A DNA stretch of 64,000 bases from Mycolicibacter longobardus (GTDB lineage: Bacteria > Actinomycetota > Actinomycetes > Mycobacteriales > Mycobacteriaceae), in NCBI RefSeq assembly GCF_002102265.1, contig NZ_LQPG01000040.1, positions 1-64,000 of the forward strand. The letters run 5' to 3'. The notes under the pieces were generated by a model. That model had not been told where the DNA came from. It worked only from the letters and a program-made list of their open reading frames with translations, and ran no database searches. Shown in pieces: positions 43,254-54,381 of the stretch (position 1 is the stretch's first letter; each line of letters opens with the position of its first letter). The translations under genes and the position numbers were made by a program.

Positions 43254-44672
43254 GTGGCCAAGATCTCCAAGCCCCGTTCGCTGTATCGCTGCGCCGAATG
43301 TGGGCACACCTGCGCAAAGTGGCTGGGTCGCTGCCCGGAATGCGGTAGCTGGGGCGGCATCGACCCGGTAGCCGAAGCGGCCGCGCCGGCAGGTGGACTG
43401 CGCCCGGCGGCGCCGGACCGGCCCGCGGTCCCGATCAGCTCGATCAGAGCGGGCTGCGCACGCCCTGCGCCGACCGGCGTCGCAGAGCTCGATCGGGTGC
43501 TGGGCGGTGGGGTGGTTCCCGGCTCGGTCACACTGCTGGCCGGAGATCCCGGCGTCGGCAAGTCCACGCTGCTGCTCGAGGTCGCGCACCGGTGGGCACT
43601 GGCGGGGCGGCGGGCGCTCTACGTGTCCGGGGAGGAGTCCGCGGGGCAGATCCGGCTGCGGGCCGAGCGCACCGGATCCAGCCACGACGAGATCTACCTG
43701 GCCGCCGAATCCGACCTGCAGACCGTGCTGGGCCATATCGAGGCGGTGCGTCCGACGCTGGTGGTGGTGGATTCGGTGCAGACGATCGCGGCCGCCGACA
43801 CCGACGGCGTGGCCGGCGGGGTCACCCAGGTGCGCGCCGTCACCGCGGCCCTGACCGCGGCGGTGAAGGGCGCCGACGTCGGGTTGATCCTGGTCGGCCA
43901 CGTCACCAAGGACGGCGCGATCGCCGGCCCGCGTTCACTGGAGCACCTTGTCGACGTGGTGCTGCACTTCGACGGCGACCGCAATTCGGTGCTGCGAATG
44001 GTGCGGGCGGTGAAGAACCGTTTCGGCGCCACCGACGAGGTGGGCTGTTTCCTGCTGTGCGACAGCGGCATCGAAGGCGTCGCCGACCCGTCCGGGCTGT
44101 TCCTGGAACAGCGCAGCGAACCGGTGCCCGGCACCGCGATCACCGTCGCACTGGACGGCAAGCGCCCGTTGATCGGCGAAGTGCAGGCGCTGCTGGCCAC
44201 CCCGTCGGGCGGCTCACCGCGCCGAGCCGTCAGCGGTATCGACCACGCCCGGGCCGCCATGATCACCGCGGTGCTCGACAAACACGCGGAGTTGCCGATC
44301 GCGGCGAGCGACATCTACCTGTCCACCGTGGGAGGTATGCGGTTGACCGACCCGTCGACGGACCTGGCCGTGGCCATCGCGCTGGCGTCGGCGTATGGCG
44401 GCCTGCCGCTGCCGGCGACCACGGTGGTGGTGGGCGAGGTGGGCCTGGCCGGGGACCTGCGCCCGGTCAGCGGGATGGACCGCAGGCTCACCGAGGCGGC
44501 CCGGCTCGGGTTCACCACCGCGCTGACTCCACCGGGCGCTCCTGCCACCGTGGGTGGCCTGCGCACGGTGGCAGCCGCCAACATCGTCGCCGCACTGCAT
44601 CACCTGGTCGAGATCGCCGACCGCCGCACCGGCCAGCCGGCACCGCCGTTGAAGCTGCTGGATGGCGGCTAG
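43254..44672 (+). CDS. radA: DNA repair ATPase RadA
   Basis: A 472-residue RecA-like protein that helps branch migration in recombination. The zinc finger uses Cys13, Cys16, Cys27 and Cys30. Walker A is GDPGVGKSTLLLE near residue 100, the RadA-specific KNRFGATDE motif is near 258, and a Lon-like C-terminal domain covers about 310-460. The start is GTG at 43254. In M. tuberculosis disA follows directly and its product is controlled by RadA; here the TAG stop lies in a CTAG shared with the opposite gene, with no room for disA. Confidence 0.95.
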   Translation: MAKISKPRSLYRCAECGHTCAKWLGRCPECGSWGGIDPVAEAAAPAGGLRPAAPDRPAVPISSIRAGCARPAPTGVAELDRVLGGGVVPGSVTLLAGDPGVGKSTLLLEVAHRWALAGRRALYVSGEESAGQIRLRAERTGSSHDEIYLAAESDLQTVLGHIEAVRPTLVVVDSVQTIAAADTDGVAGGVTQVRAVTAALTAAVKGADVGLILVGHVTKDGAIAGPRSLEHLVDVVLHFDGDRNSVLRMVRAVKNRFGATDEVGCFLLCDSGIEGVADPSGLFLEQRSEPVPGTAITVALDGKRPLIGEVQALLATPSGGSPRRAVSGIDHARAAMITAVLDKHAELPIAASDIYLSTVGGMRLTDPSTDLAVAIALASAYGGLPLPATTVVVGEVGLAGDLRPVSGMDRRLTEAARLGFTTALTPPGAPATVGGLRTVAAANIVAALHHLVEIADRRTGQPAPPLKLLDGG

Positions 44673-45454
44673 TTGCCCGGCGGCGGCACGTCGGGCGCGG
44701 GCACGTCCTCGACCGGCGGGGGCGCGTCCGGCGAGGGTTCGGTCAGCATGAACGGCACCGTCGCCGATCGCAGATTGCCCAGTTGTACGACGAGGTTGTA
44801 GGTGCCGGGTCCGATCGGCTGCCGCGGCAGCGGGCACTGCGGCGCCGAACCCATGCCCGTCCAGGTCACCGTGGTGGTGACCTGCTCTCCGGGATCGAAG
44901 GTCTTCACCAGGGTCTCATTCGACGGCGCGCAGTCCAGGTTGGACCACAGCCGCTGGTTGTCCAGTGAGTAGACGTAGGCGGCCAGCACCGCGGCCCCCA
45001 CATCCCGCTTGCAGGCCACCAGGCCGATGTTGGTGACCACCATGGTGAACTGGGGCTGCTCGCCCACCGCGTACTGCGGACCGGTGATGCCCTTGACCGC
45101 CAACGTCGAATCGGGGCAGTCGTCGCCCTCCTTGAGCACCGGCGGGGGAATCACCGCGGCGGTAGGGGTCGGCGACGGCGGCGGGGCCTGCTCGGCGGGG
45201 GGCACCACCGGGGTCTTGGCCTCTTCGGGCGCGGCGTTCTGCGGCTTGGCGTGCTGCGCGGCGGCCGTCTGCTTCCCGTCGGAGCTGTCGGCGCCCGCGC
45301 TGCTGTGCACGACGGCGAAGACGATGGCCGAAACGATTCCAATCACGGCGAGCGCAATGCCCAGCGCCAGGCCGCGGCGTCGCCAATAGATCTGCGAAGG
45401 CAGCGGACCCTGCGGTTCCAAATCGAGCACGTTCTCACGGTAGGACGACCTCAC
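44669..45454 (-). CDS. Membrane-anchored protein with Pro-rich linker, Rv3587c-like
   Basis: A 261-residue protein with a cytoplasmic N-terminus of about 27 residues, one membrane span (about 29-51), and a Pro/Ala-rich linker (about 60-105). The extracytoplasmic domain (about 110-235) has VVTNIGLVACKRDVGAA and three Cys. The tail is Pro/Asp-rich. It corresponds to Rv3587c, whose function is not known. The fold suggests an Ig-like cell-wall domain. Its stop codon shares CTAG with radA, so both genes end back to back. Confidence 0.85.
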   Translation of the reverse strand: MRSSYRENVLDLEPQGPLPSQIYWRRRGLALGIALAVIGIVSAIVFAVVHSSAGADSSDGKQTAAAQHAKPQNAAPEEAKTPVVPPAEQAPPPSPTPTAAVIPPPVLKEGDDCPDSTLAVKGITGPQYAVGEQPQFTMVVTNIGLVACKRDVGAAVLAAYVYSLDNQRLWSNLDCAPSNETLVKTFDPGEQVTTTVTWTGMGSAPQCPLPRQPIGPGTYNLVVQLGNLRSATVPFMLTEPSPDAPPPVEDVPAPDVPPPGN

Positions 45455-45509
45455 CGCGAGTTGTCCGACCCTTCGCGGCGTGTCGTAGCCGCGTTGTGAC
45501 CTTCGGCGA

Positions 45510-46139
45510 CTAGTCGTCGCCCAAGTCGCCGATATCGCCGAGGTGGCCGCGCGCCGATACCTTTCCGTCGGCCAGGTGGTAGGTCGCGCCGACGATCGCC
45601 AACGAGCCGTCCGCGATCCGGTCGGCGATCACCGTGGATCGAGCCGCCAGCATCGCCACCGTCTCCTTGACGTGGCGGGCCTCGAACTCGTCGACAGCAC
45701 GCAGCCCGTCGCGACGGCCCAGCAGGATCGACGGCGTCACCCGCTCGACGATGTCGCGCAGGTAGCCGCCCGGCACCGCACCTTCGTCCAGCGCAGCCAG
45801 CGTTGCCTTCACCGCGCCGCAGCTGTTGTGGCCGAGCACCACGATCAGCGGAACATTGAGCACTGCCACGGCGAACTCGATCGAGCCCAGCACCGCCGAG
45901 TCGATGACGTGACCGGCGGTGCGAACCACGAACATGTCGCCCAGCCCCTGGTCGAAAATCAGCTCGGCGGCCACCCGACTGTCACCGCAGCCGAACACCA
46001 CCGCGGTCGGCTTCTGACCGTCGGCCAGGGCGGCGCGGCGCGCGACATCCTGGCAGGGGTGCTTGGGCTCGTCGGCGACGAAGCGCTCGTTACCCTCCTT
46101 GAGTGCTTTCCATGCTGATACCGGGTTGGAGTTAGGCAT
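45510..46139 (-). CDS. canB: Beta-class carbonic anhydrase CanB
   Basis: A 209-residue zinc enzyme interconverting CO2 and bicarbonate. The start ATG at 46139 (MPNSNPVSAWKALKEGNERF) matches the orthologue. Zinc ligands are in GCGDSRV (Cys and Asp/Arg dyad) and GHNSCGA (His and Cys). The rest follows the M. tuberculosis enzyme closely, with a more acidic C-terminus (GDIGDLGDD). The divergent gene mutY starts in the same CATG, so the two have no separate leader between them. Confidence 0.94.
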   Translation of the reverse strand: MPNSNPVSAWKALKEGNERFVADEPKHPCQDVARRAALADGQKPTAVVFGCGDSRVAAELIFDQGLGDMFVVRTAGHVIDSAVLGSIEFAVAVLNVPLIVVLGHNSCGAVKATLAALDEGAVPGGYLRDIVERVTPSILLGRRDGLRAVDEFEARHVKETVAMLAARSTVIADRIADGSLAIVGATYHLADGKVSARGHLGDIGDLGDD

Positions 46140-47088
46140 GCCGGACATTCTGCCTGTGAATCGACCGCCGTGCGGGGCCGGCATCGAATTTAACGAACTG
46201 TTCAACTGGTTCGCGGTTGCCGAGCGCGATCTGCCCTGGCGGGCAGCCGATGTCACACCGTGGCAGATCATGGTCAGCGAATTCATGCTGCAGCAGACCC
46301 CGGTGGCACGGGTGCTGCCGATCTGGACGGACTGGGTGGTGCGCTGGCCGACCCCGTCGGCGACGGCGTCCGCGACCCAAGCCGACGTGCTGCGGGCATG
46401 GGGGAAGCTCGGCTATCCCCGCCGCGCCAAACGGCTCCACGAGTGCGCGACGGTGATCGCCCGCGACTTCGCCGATGTGGTTCCCGACGAGGTCGACGTC
46501 TTGGAGCAGCTGCCCGGGGTGGGCAGCTACACCGCACGGGCGGTGGCCAGCTTCGCCTACCGCAAACCGGTTCCGGTGGTGGACACCAACGTGCGCCGGG
46601 TGGTGGCCCGGGCCGTGCACGGGCGGGCCGATGCCGGCGCCCCGTCGGCCAGACGCGACCACGCCGACGTCGAGGCCCTGCTGGCCCTGCTGCCCACAGC
46701 CGACCGGGCCGCTCGGTTCTCCGCGGCGTTGATGGAGCTGGGCGCGATCGTGTGCACGGCGCGGGCACCTCGCTGCGGCGGCTGCCCGCTGCGCAACGGC
46801 TGCCGGTGGCGGCTGGCCGGCTCGCCGCCGGCCACCGGGCAACAACGGCGGCCCGCCCAGCGCTATGCCGGAACCGATCGTCAGGTGCGCGGGCGCCTAC
46901 TGGATGTGTTGCGGGACAACGCCGTTGCGGTGACCCGAGCCGATCTTGACGTGGCCTGGCCGGTGGACGCGGTGCAGCGTGAGCGGGCCCTGGCCTCACT
47001 GCTGGACGACGGCCTGGTGGAACAGCTCGCCGACGGCCTTTTCGCGCTGCCCGGTCAGGACAGAAACGACTCGACGGCGTCGCGGTAA
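46138..47088 (+). CDS. mutY: A/G-specific adenine glycosylase MutY
   Basis: A 316-residue base-excision repair glycosylase that removes adenine mispaired with 8-oxoguanine. The ATG at 46138 (MPDILPVNRPP) fits the M. tuberculosis start. The helix-hairpin-helix is LEQLPGVGSYTARAVASFAY, followed by the catalytic Asp in VVDTNVRRVVAR. The 4Fe-4S loop follows the C-x6-C-x2-C-x5-C pattern (CTARAPRCGGCPLRNGC). The C-terminal 8-oxoG recognition part is short, as in other mycobacteria. The 3' end overlaps the convergent hydrolase gene by 34 bases. Confidence 0.93.
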   Translation: MPDILPVNRPPCGAGIEFNELFNWFAVAERDLPWRAADVTPWQIMVSEFMLQQTPVARVLPIWTDWVVRWPTPSATASATQADVLRAWGKLGYPRRAKRLHECATVIARDFADVVPDEVDVLEQLPGVGSYTARAVASFAYRKPVPVVDTNVRRVVARAVHGRADAGAPSARRDHADVEALLALLPTADRAARFSAALMELGAIVCTARAPRCGGCPLRNGCRWRLAGSPPATGQQRRPAQRYAGTDRQVRGRLLDVLRDNAVAVTRADLDVAWPVDAVQRERALASLLDDGLVEQLADGLFALPGQDRNDSTASR

Positions 47089-47825
47089 ACCTGCGGCGCG
47101 TCGTCGTGCACCAGGTGGCCCGCTGCCGGGACGTGCAGGTAGGTGCTGCCAGGTGCGATGCGGTGCATTTCGCGCATCTGGCCCGCGGGTGTCACCGAGT
47201 TGCCGGCCTCGATCAACAATGTCGCGCAGCGCACCGCCCGCCACTGGTCCCAGTAGTCGCGGGTGCCCCACTCGGCGGCGATCTGCACCCACCGCTCGGG
47301 CCGGCCGTGCAGGCGCCAGCCGGTCTCGGTCCGGTCGAAAGCCTCCAGGAAGTACCGCCCGGCGATCTCGCCGAATTCGGCGATCACCTCGTCGGCACAG
47401 GCGAACTCGACCGGCAGGGCGTGCACCCATGGCTCCCACGGGCCGGTGGTGCGGCCCCGGAAGTCCGGCGCCATATCCTCGACCACCAGCGCGGAGACCA
47501 GCTCGGGATGGCTGGCCGCCAGACACCACGAGTGCAACCCGCCCATCGAGTGCCCGACCAGGCGCACCGGGCCCGGCAACTGCCCCACCGCGGTGGCCAG
47601 GTCGGCCACGAAGCGTTCGGTGCTGATCGGATGCGGGTCGGCGACGTCGCGGCCACGGTGCCAGGGCGCGTCGTAGGTGTAGACCGCCCCCAGCCGGGTC
47701 AGCCACGCCGACTGCCGCGGCCAGGTGCTGCCACGGCCCATCAGCCCGTGCACCAGGACCAACGGCGCCCCGTGCCCACCGCGGTAGGTCAGCAGCTCGG
47801 TCGACGCGGTCTCCACCCGGGGCAC
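47055..47825 (-). CDS. Alpha/beta hydrolase, Rv3591c-like
   Basis: A 256-residue alpha/beta hydrolase. The oxyanion segment is LVLVHGLMGRGSTW near residue 23, the nucleophile elbow is LVGHSMGGLHSW with Ser near 95, and the C-terminal His is in PAAGHLVHDDAP. The GTG at 47825 is 14 bases from the divergent mhuD start. The substrate is unknown. In M. tuberculosis a PE_PGRS gene stands between mutY and this gene; its absence here leaves the two overlapping tail to tail. Confidence 0.88.
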   Translation of the reverse strand: MPRVETASTELLTYRGGHGAPLVLVHGLMGRGSTWPRQSAWLTRLGAVYTYDAPWHRGRDVADPHPISTERFVADLATAVGQLPGPVRLVGHSMGGLHSWCLAASHPELVSALVVEDMAPDFRGRTTGPWEPWVHALPVEFACADEVIAEFGEIAGRYFLEAFDRTETGWRLHGRPERWVQIAAEWGTRDYWDQWRAVRCATLLIEAGNSVTPAGQMREMHRIAPGSTYLHVPAAGHLVHDDAPQVYRDAVESFLS

Positions 47826-47839
47826 GGTAGCCTAGCCAC

Positions 47840-48157
47840 ATGTCAGTGGTGAAGATCAATGCAATCGAGGTGCCCGCCGACGCCGGGCCCGAGCTGGAAA
47901 AACGGTTCGCCCACCGCGCGCACGCCGTGGAGAACCAGCCCGGTTTTCTTGGCTTCCAGCTGCTGCGCCCGATCAAGGGTGATGACCGCTACTTCGTGGT
48001 GACGCATTGGGAGTCCGACGAAGCGTTCCAGGCGTGGGCGCAGGGACCCGCCATCGAAGCCCACGCCGGCCAGCGGGCAAACCCGGTGGCGACCGGGGCG
48101 TCGTTGCTGGAGTTCGAGGTTGTGCTTGACGTTGCCGGAACCGCCTCCGAGGCCTAA
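47840..48157 (+). CDS. mhuD: Haem-degrading monooxygenase MhuD
   Basis: A 105-residue dimeric ABM-fold enzyme that degrades haem to mycobilin and iron without CO release. Asn7, Trp66 and His75, the residues needed for haem ruffling and ligation, are all in place. The sequence (VKINAIEVPADAGPELEKRF onwards) is close to Rv3592 over its full length. The leader is at most 14 bases, so the mRNA may be leaderless. lpqF follows after four bases. Confidence 0.95.
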   Translation: MSVVKINAIEVPADAGPELEKRFAHRAHAVENQPGFLGFQLLRPIKGDDRYFVVTHWESDEAFQAWAQGPAIEAHAGQRANPVATGASLLEFEVVLDVAGTASEA

Positions 48158-48161
48158 CCCG

Positions 48162-49505
48162 ATGAGGCGACCGCTGGCCGCCTGGGTTGTGACCGCGGCG
48201 CTGGCAACCGCTCTGGCCTTGGTGACCGCCGGGTGCGCCCCGTCCCCAGCCTCGCCCGGTAGCTCCGACGCCGGCGGGGTGACGATCTCGACCAAGACCC
48301 CGCCAGGCCTGCGCGCCAAGCAGACCATGGACATGCTGAACTCCGACTGGCCGATCGGTCCGGTCGGGGTGGCGACCCTGGCCGCACCGGACAAGGTCGA
48401 GCAGGTGGTCACGACCATGGAATCGCTGTGGTGGGACCGCCCGTTCCACCTCGACAGCGTCGACATCCGCGCCGCGGCGGCCACCCTGCACCTGACCACG
48501 TCCTACGGCGCCCGCCAGGACATCCGGATCCGCACCGACGACAACGGCATGGTGGATCTGTTCAAACCGACCACCGAAGCACCGGAGATCGGGTCCTGGC
48601 ACGACGTCGACGCGGTGCTGAAACGGACCGGCGCACGTTACTCCTATCAGGCGTCCCGCATCGAGCGCGGCGTCTGCAAACCGGTGGCCGGCACCAACAC
48701 CGCCCAGTCCCTGCCGCTGGCGTCGATCTTCAAGTTGTATGTGCTGCTGGCGGTGGCCAACGAGGTGAAGGCCGGGACGGTGTCCTGGGACGACCCACTG
48801 ACCATCACCGGCCAAGCCAAGGCCGTCGGATCGTCGGGGCTGGAGAAACTGCCCGACGGAGCGCAGGTGTCGGTGCGCAGGGCTGCCGAGAAGATGATCG
48901 CCACCAGCGACAATATGGCGACCGACCTGCTGATCGGACGCGTGGGCACCCGCGCTGTGGAGCGGGCACTGGTCGCAGCCGGCCACCACGACCCGGCCAG
49001 CATGACGCCGTTTCCCACCATGCACGAACTGTTCTCGGTCGGCTGGGGCAAACCGGACCTGCGCGAGCAGTGGCAGCACGGCTCGGCGCAAGAGCGCGCA
49101 AAGCTGCTGCAGCAGGCCAATTCCCGCCCCTACGAGCCGGATCCGATCCGTGCGCACATCCCGGCTTCCGCGTACGGCGCCGAGTGGTACGGCAGCGCCG
49201 AAGACATCTGCCGGGTGCACGTCGCCCTGCAGACCGGTGCGGTGGGCAAGGCCGCACCGGTCAAGGAGATCCTGTCCGCGGTCCGCGGCATCGACCTGCC
49301 CCGCGCCGACTGGCCCTACATCGGCGCCAAAGCCGGCGGCCTGCCCGGCGACCTGACCTTCAGCTGGTACGCCGTTGACAAGACCGGCCAGCCGTGGGTG
49401 GTCAGCTTCCAGCTCAACTGGCCGCGGGACCACGGCAAGAGCGTCGGCAGCTGGATGCTGCAGGTCGCCGGGCAGGCCTTCGGACTGCTGCCGGCGAGCA
49501 AGTAG
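48162..49505 (+). CDS. lpqF: Beta-lactamase-like lipoprotein LpqF
   Basis: A 447-residue lipoprotein. The signal peptide ends VTAGC with Cys25 as the lipid site. The N-terminal domain (about 50-170) is followed by a serine beta-lactamase / transpeptidase-like domain: SxxK in LASIFKLYVLL, an SDN motif in TSDNMATDLL, and a KTG-like triad changed to KAG in GAKAGGLPG. A role in cell-wall metabolism rather than drug resistance is inferred. It corresponds to Rv3593 and is cotranscribed with mhuD. The gene ends in front of a strong bidirectional hairpin. Confidence 0.9.
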   Translation: MRRPLAAWVVTAALATALALVTAGCAPSPASPGSSDAGGVTISTKTPPGLRAKQTMDMLNSDWPIGPVGVATLAAPDKVEQVVTTMESLWWDRPFHLDSVDIRAAAATLHLTTSYGARQDIRIRTDDNGMVDLFKPTTEAPEIGSWHDVDAVLKRTGARYSYQASRIERGVCKPVAGTNTAQSLPLASIFKLYVLLAVANEVKAGTVSWDDPLTITGQAKAVGSSGLEKLPDGAQVSVRRAAEKMIATSDNMATDLLIGRVGTRAVERALVAAGHHDPASMTPFPTMHELFSVGWGKPDLREQWQHGSAQERAKLLQQANSRPYEPDPIRAHIPASAYGAEWYGSAEDICRVHVALQTGAVGKAAPVKEILSAVRGIDLPRADWPYIGAKAGGLPGDLTFSWYAVDKTGQPWVVSFQLNWPRDHGKSVGSWMLQVAGQAFGLLPASK

Positions 49506-49518
49506 CGCCCCGAAACGG

Positions 49519-49560
49519 AATCTGGCGACGCGACCCGCCGGGTCTACGTCGCCAGATTCA
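49519..49560. terminator. Long hairpin between convergent lpqF and clpC1
   Basis: Perfect 13-base arms GAATCTGGCGACG (49519-49531) and CGTCGCCAGATTC (49548-49560) surround a second perfect GACCC/GGGTC stem. It lies between two gene ends and can act for both strands. No T-run follows, as is usual in mycobacteria. Confidence 0.75.
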
Positions 49561-49575
49561 CGGTCGTCGCGGGAA

Positions 49576-52104
<2,529 letters not shown>

Positions 52105-52288
52105 CGGCGGCTACCTGCTCTCCCTCACGATCGGTACTTGGTCGGGCCCGGCTCGGCCCGGCGTACCTGCCGTCCACTCTAGTGGGCGGGCGAGCGCGCC
52201 GTGACCTGCCTTGCAATGCGTAGGCGAATCGACCCACCGATGCAGGCCCCGTAAGGCCTGGCACCGGATGCAAGAGAGCAACGCCTAA

Positions 52289-52311
52289 CCCCCGGAATAC
52301 GTTTCCGGGGG
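52289..52311 (-). terminator. Hairpin downstream of lsr2
   Basis: Arms CCCCCGGAA (52289-52297) and TTCCGGGGG (52303-52311) are perfect with a five-base loop. It lies between the lsr2 stop (52355) and the clpC1 promoter region, so it probably ends the lysS-lsr2 transcripts. Confidence 0.75.
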
Positions 52312-52354
52312 CTCATCCGGTTCGCCAGAAGCGAAACCTAACCCGCCCAACCCG

Positions 52355-52690
52355 TCAGGTCGCGGCGTGAAATGCGTCGATGATGTCGGCCGGGATACGA
52401 CCGCGGGTCGACACGTTGTGCCCGTTGCGGCGAGCCCATTCCCGGATCGCGGCGCTCTGTTCCCGGTCGATGGTTCCGCGGCGGCCGCCACCCGACCGCC
52501 CACGCCGGCGTCCCCCGACCCGGCGGCCCGCGTCGGCCCACTTCTTCAACTCTGCGCGCAGTTTCGTCGCATTCTTGCTCGAAAGGTCGATCTCATAGGT
52601 GACCCCGTCAAGCCCGAATTCCACCGTTTCGTCGGCGGCACCCTCACCATCGAAATCATCGATCAAGGTGACGGTCACTTTTTTCGCCAT
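52355..52690 (-). CDS. lsr2: Nucleoid-associated xenogeneic silencer Lsr2
   Basis: A 111-residue H-NS-like protein that binds AT-rich DNA and bridges it. The N-terminal dimerisation domain (about 1-60) begins MAKKVTVTLIDDFDGEGAAD, and a Gly/Arg-rich linker (about 68-78) follows. The C-terminal DNA-binding domain has the RGR minor-groove hook in VSTRGRIPADIIDAF. The intergenic region upstream (52691-52806) includes an unusually AT-rich patch (ATAAAAATA) for this genome, fitting a promoter and perhaps self-binding. Confidence 0.97.
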   Translation of the reverse strand: MAKKVTVTLIDDFDGEGAADETVEFGLDGVTYEIDLSSKNATKLRAELKKWADAGRRVGGRRRGRSGGGRRGTIDREQSAAIREWARRNGHNVSTRGRIPADIIDAFHAAT

Positions 52691-52806
52691 TGGGTTCCCC
52701 CTCGGTTAGCTTTCCTGCCCGCAAAGCTGCGCAAAGCCGTATTCGACCTCGCCGACCAATGTGCCATAAAAATACGCATGCTTCAACACAACAGGTCAGG
52801 CGCAGT

Positions 52807-54330
52807 TCAGTTGCCTTGACGGCGAACAATCGGGAACAAAACAGTGTCCCTAATTGATAGGCCCGTCAACACCATCAGCAAGCGGTCGATGCCCATTCCG
52901 GTGCCGGTACAGGGCGGCATCGCATGTTCCATCGCCGCCAGGAAGTCCTCGTCGAGGGCCATCGCCTCGTCGTCTCCGGCGGCCGCCGCCCGGGCCTGGG
53001 CGGCGAACCGGTCGCGCTGCACCACCGGGTCGATGAGTTCGGAATAGCCGGTGGCGAGTTCGACGCCCCGCATATACAGGTCCCACTTCTCGGTGACGCC
53101 TTCGATACTGCGGTGCTGGCGGGTCAGCGGCGTCGTCTCCACCGGGAAATCCCGGACGAAAGTGGGGGCGCTCAGACCGTGGCCGACGGCGTGCTCCCAC
53201 AGTTCCTCGACCAGCTTGCCGTGGCCGTAGCCGCGGTCGTGGGGAATCTCCACCCCGAGGCGGTCCGCCACCGCGCGCAGGTGCTCGACCGCGGTCGCCG
53301 GAGTGATCTCCTCACCGAGCGCTTCCGACAGTGATGGATACATTTCTACCGTCGCCCATTCGCCGCCAATGTCGTACACACTGCCGTCGGGCAGCGGCAG
53401 TTGACGGGTTCCGATCACCTCGTCGGCGACCTCTTGAATAATCTCCCGGGTGGCCACGGCCGAGTCGTCATAGGTGCCATAGGCCTGGTAGGTCTCGAGC
53501 ATCGAGAACTCCGGCGAATGGGTGGAATCCGCACCTTCGTTCCGGAACACTCGATTGAGTTCGAAGACGCGGTCGAAACCGCCTACAACACACCGTTTCA
53601 GAAAGAGTTCGGGCGCGATTCGCAGGTAAAGATCCGCGTCGAGGGCGTTCGAATGAGTGACGAACGGCCGGGCCGCCGCGCCGCCGGCCAATGTCTGCAA
53701 CATCGGTGTTTCGACCTCGAGGAATCCGCGCCGCTCCAGCGCATTGCGCACCGCTCGGATGACCGCGATCCGCTGGCGGGCCACCACGCGCGCCTCCGGG
53801 CGCACGATCAGGTCGACGTAGCGCTGCCGGACCCGCGACTCCTCGCTCATCTCCTTGTGCGCGACCGGCAGGGGCCGCAGCGACTTCGAGGCCATCTGCC
53901 AGGAGTCGGCGAGCACCGAGAGCTCACCGCGGCGGGAGCTGATCACCTCCCCGTGCACGAAGACGATGTCGCCCAGGTCGACGTCGGCCTTCCAGGCCTC
54001 CAGCTCCTGCTCGCCGACGCTGGCCAGGCTGAGCATCACCTGCAGATGGGTGCCGTCGCCCTCCTGCAGGGTCGCGAAGCACAGTTTGCCGGAGTTGCGG
54101 GCGAACACCACCCGTCCGGCCACGCCGACGACGTCGCCGGTAGCAGTGTCGGCGGCCAGGTCGGGATAGCTCGCCCGGATCTGGGCGAGCGTGTGGGTGC
54201 GCTCCACCGCCACCGGGTACGGGTCACGGCCCTGCGCCAGCAGTCGAGCCCGCTTGTCGCGGCGGATCCGGAACTGCTCAGGCAGGCCGGATTCATCCAG
54301 CGTCTCGGGGGTTGAATCGGCGGAGCTCAC
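52807..54330 (-). CDS. lysS: Lysyl-tRNA synthetase (class II)
   Basis: A 507-residue class II synthetase. The OB-fold anticodon domain is at about 60-165. Motif 1 is in VRNALERRGFLEVETPMLQ, motif 2 in RVFELNRVFRNEG...SPEFSMLE, and motif 3 in GMGIDRLLMVLTG near the end. The GTG at 54330 is the start. M. tuberculosis has a second lysyl-tRNA synthetase domain protein, LysX; this one is the housekeeping enzyme LysS (Rv3598c). It stands 51 bases after coaX and precedes lsr2. Confidence 0.95.
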   Translation of the reverse strand: MSSADSTPETLDESGLPEQFRIRRDKRARLLAQGRDPYPVAVERTHTLAQIRASYPDLAADTATGDVVGVAGRVVFARNSGKLCFATLQEGDGTHLQVMLSLASVGEQELEAWKADVDLGDIVFVHGEVISSRRGELSVLADSWQMASKSLRPLPVAHKEMSEESRVRQRYVDLIVRPEARVVARQRIAVIRAVRNALERRGFLEVETPMLQTLAGGAAARPFVTHSNALDADLYLRIAPELFLKRCVVGGFDRVFELNRVFRNEGADSTHSPEFSMLETYQAYGTYDDSAVATREIIQEVADEVIGTRQLPLPDGSVYDIGGEWATVEMYPSLSEALGEEITPATAVEHLRAVADRLGVEIPHDRGYGHGKLVEELWEHAVGHGLSAPTFVRDFPVETTPLTRQHRSIEGVTEKWDLYMRGVELATGYSELIDPVVQRDRFAAQARAAAAGDDEAMALDEDFLAAMEHAMPPCTGTGMGIDRLLMVLTGLSIRDTVLFPIVRRQGN

Positions 54331-54381
54331 GACGGGCCAGCTTAGAGGAACAGCCCCGGTAGAGCGAAAAGCCCGCGGCGC

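Noticed and set aside
52105..52354. ClgR-type site upstream of clpC1
   Set aside because: The region 52195-52250 has TTCGCC and GCGTAGGCGAA-like pieces but no convincing full palindrome, so I did not annotate it.
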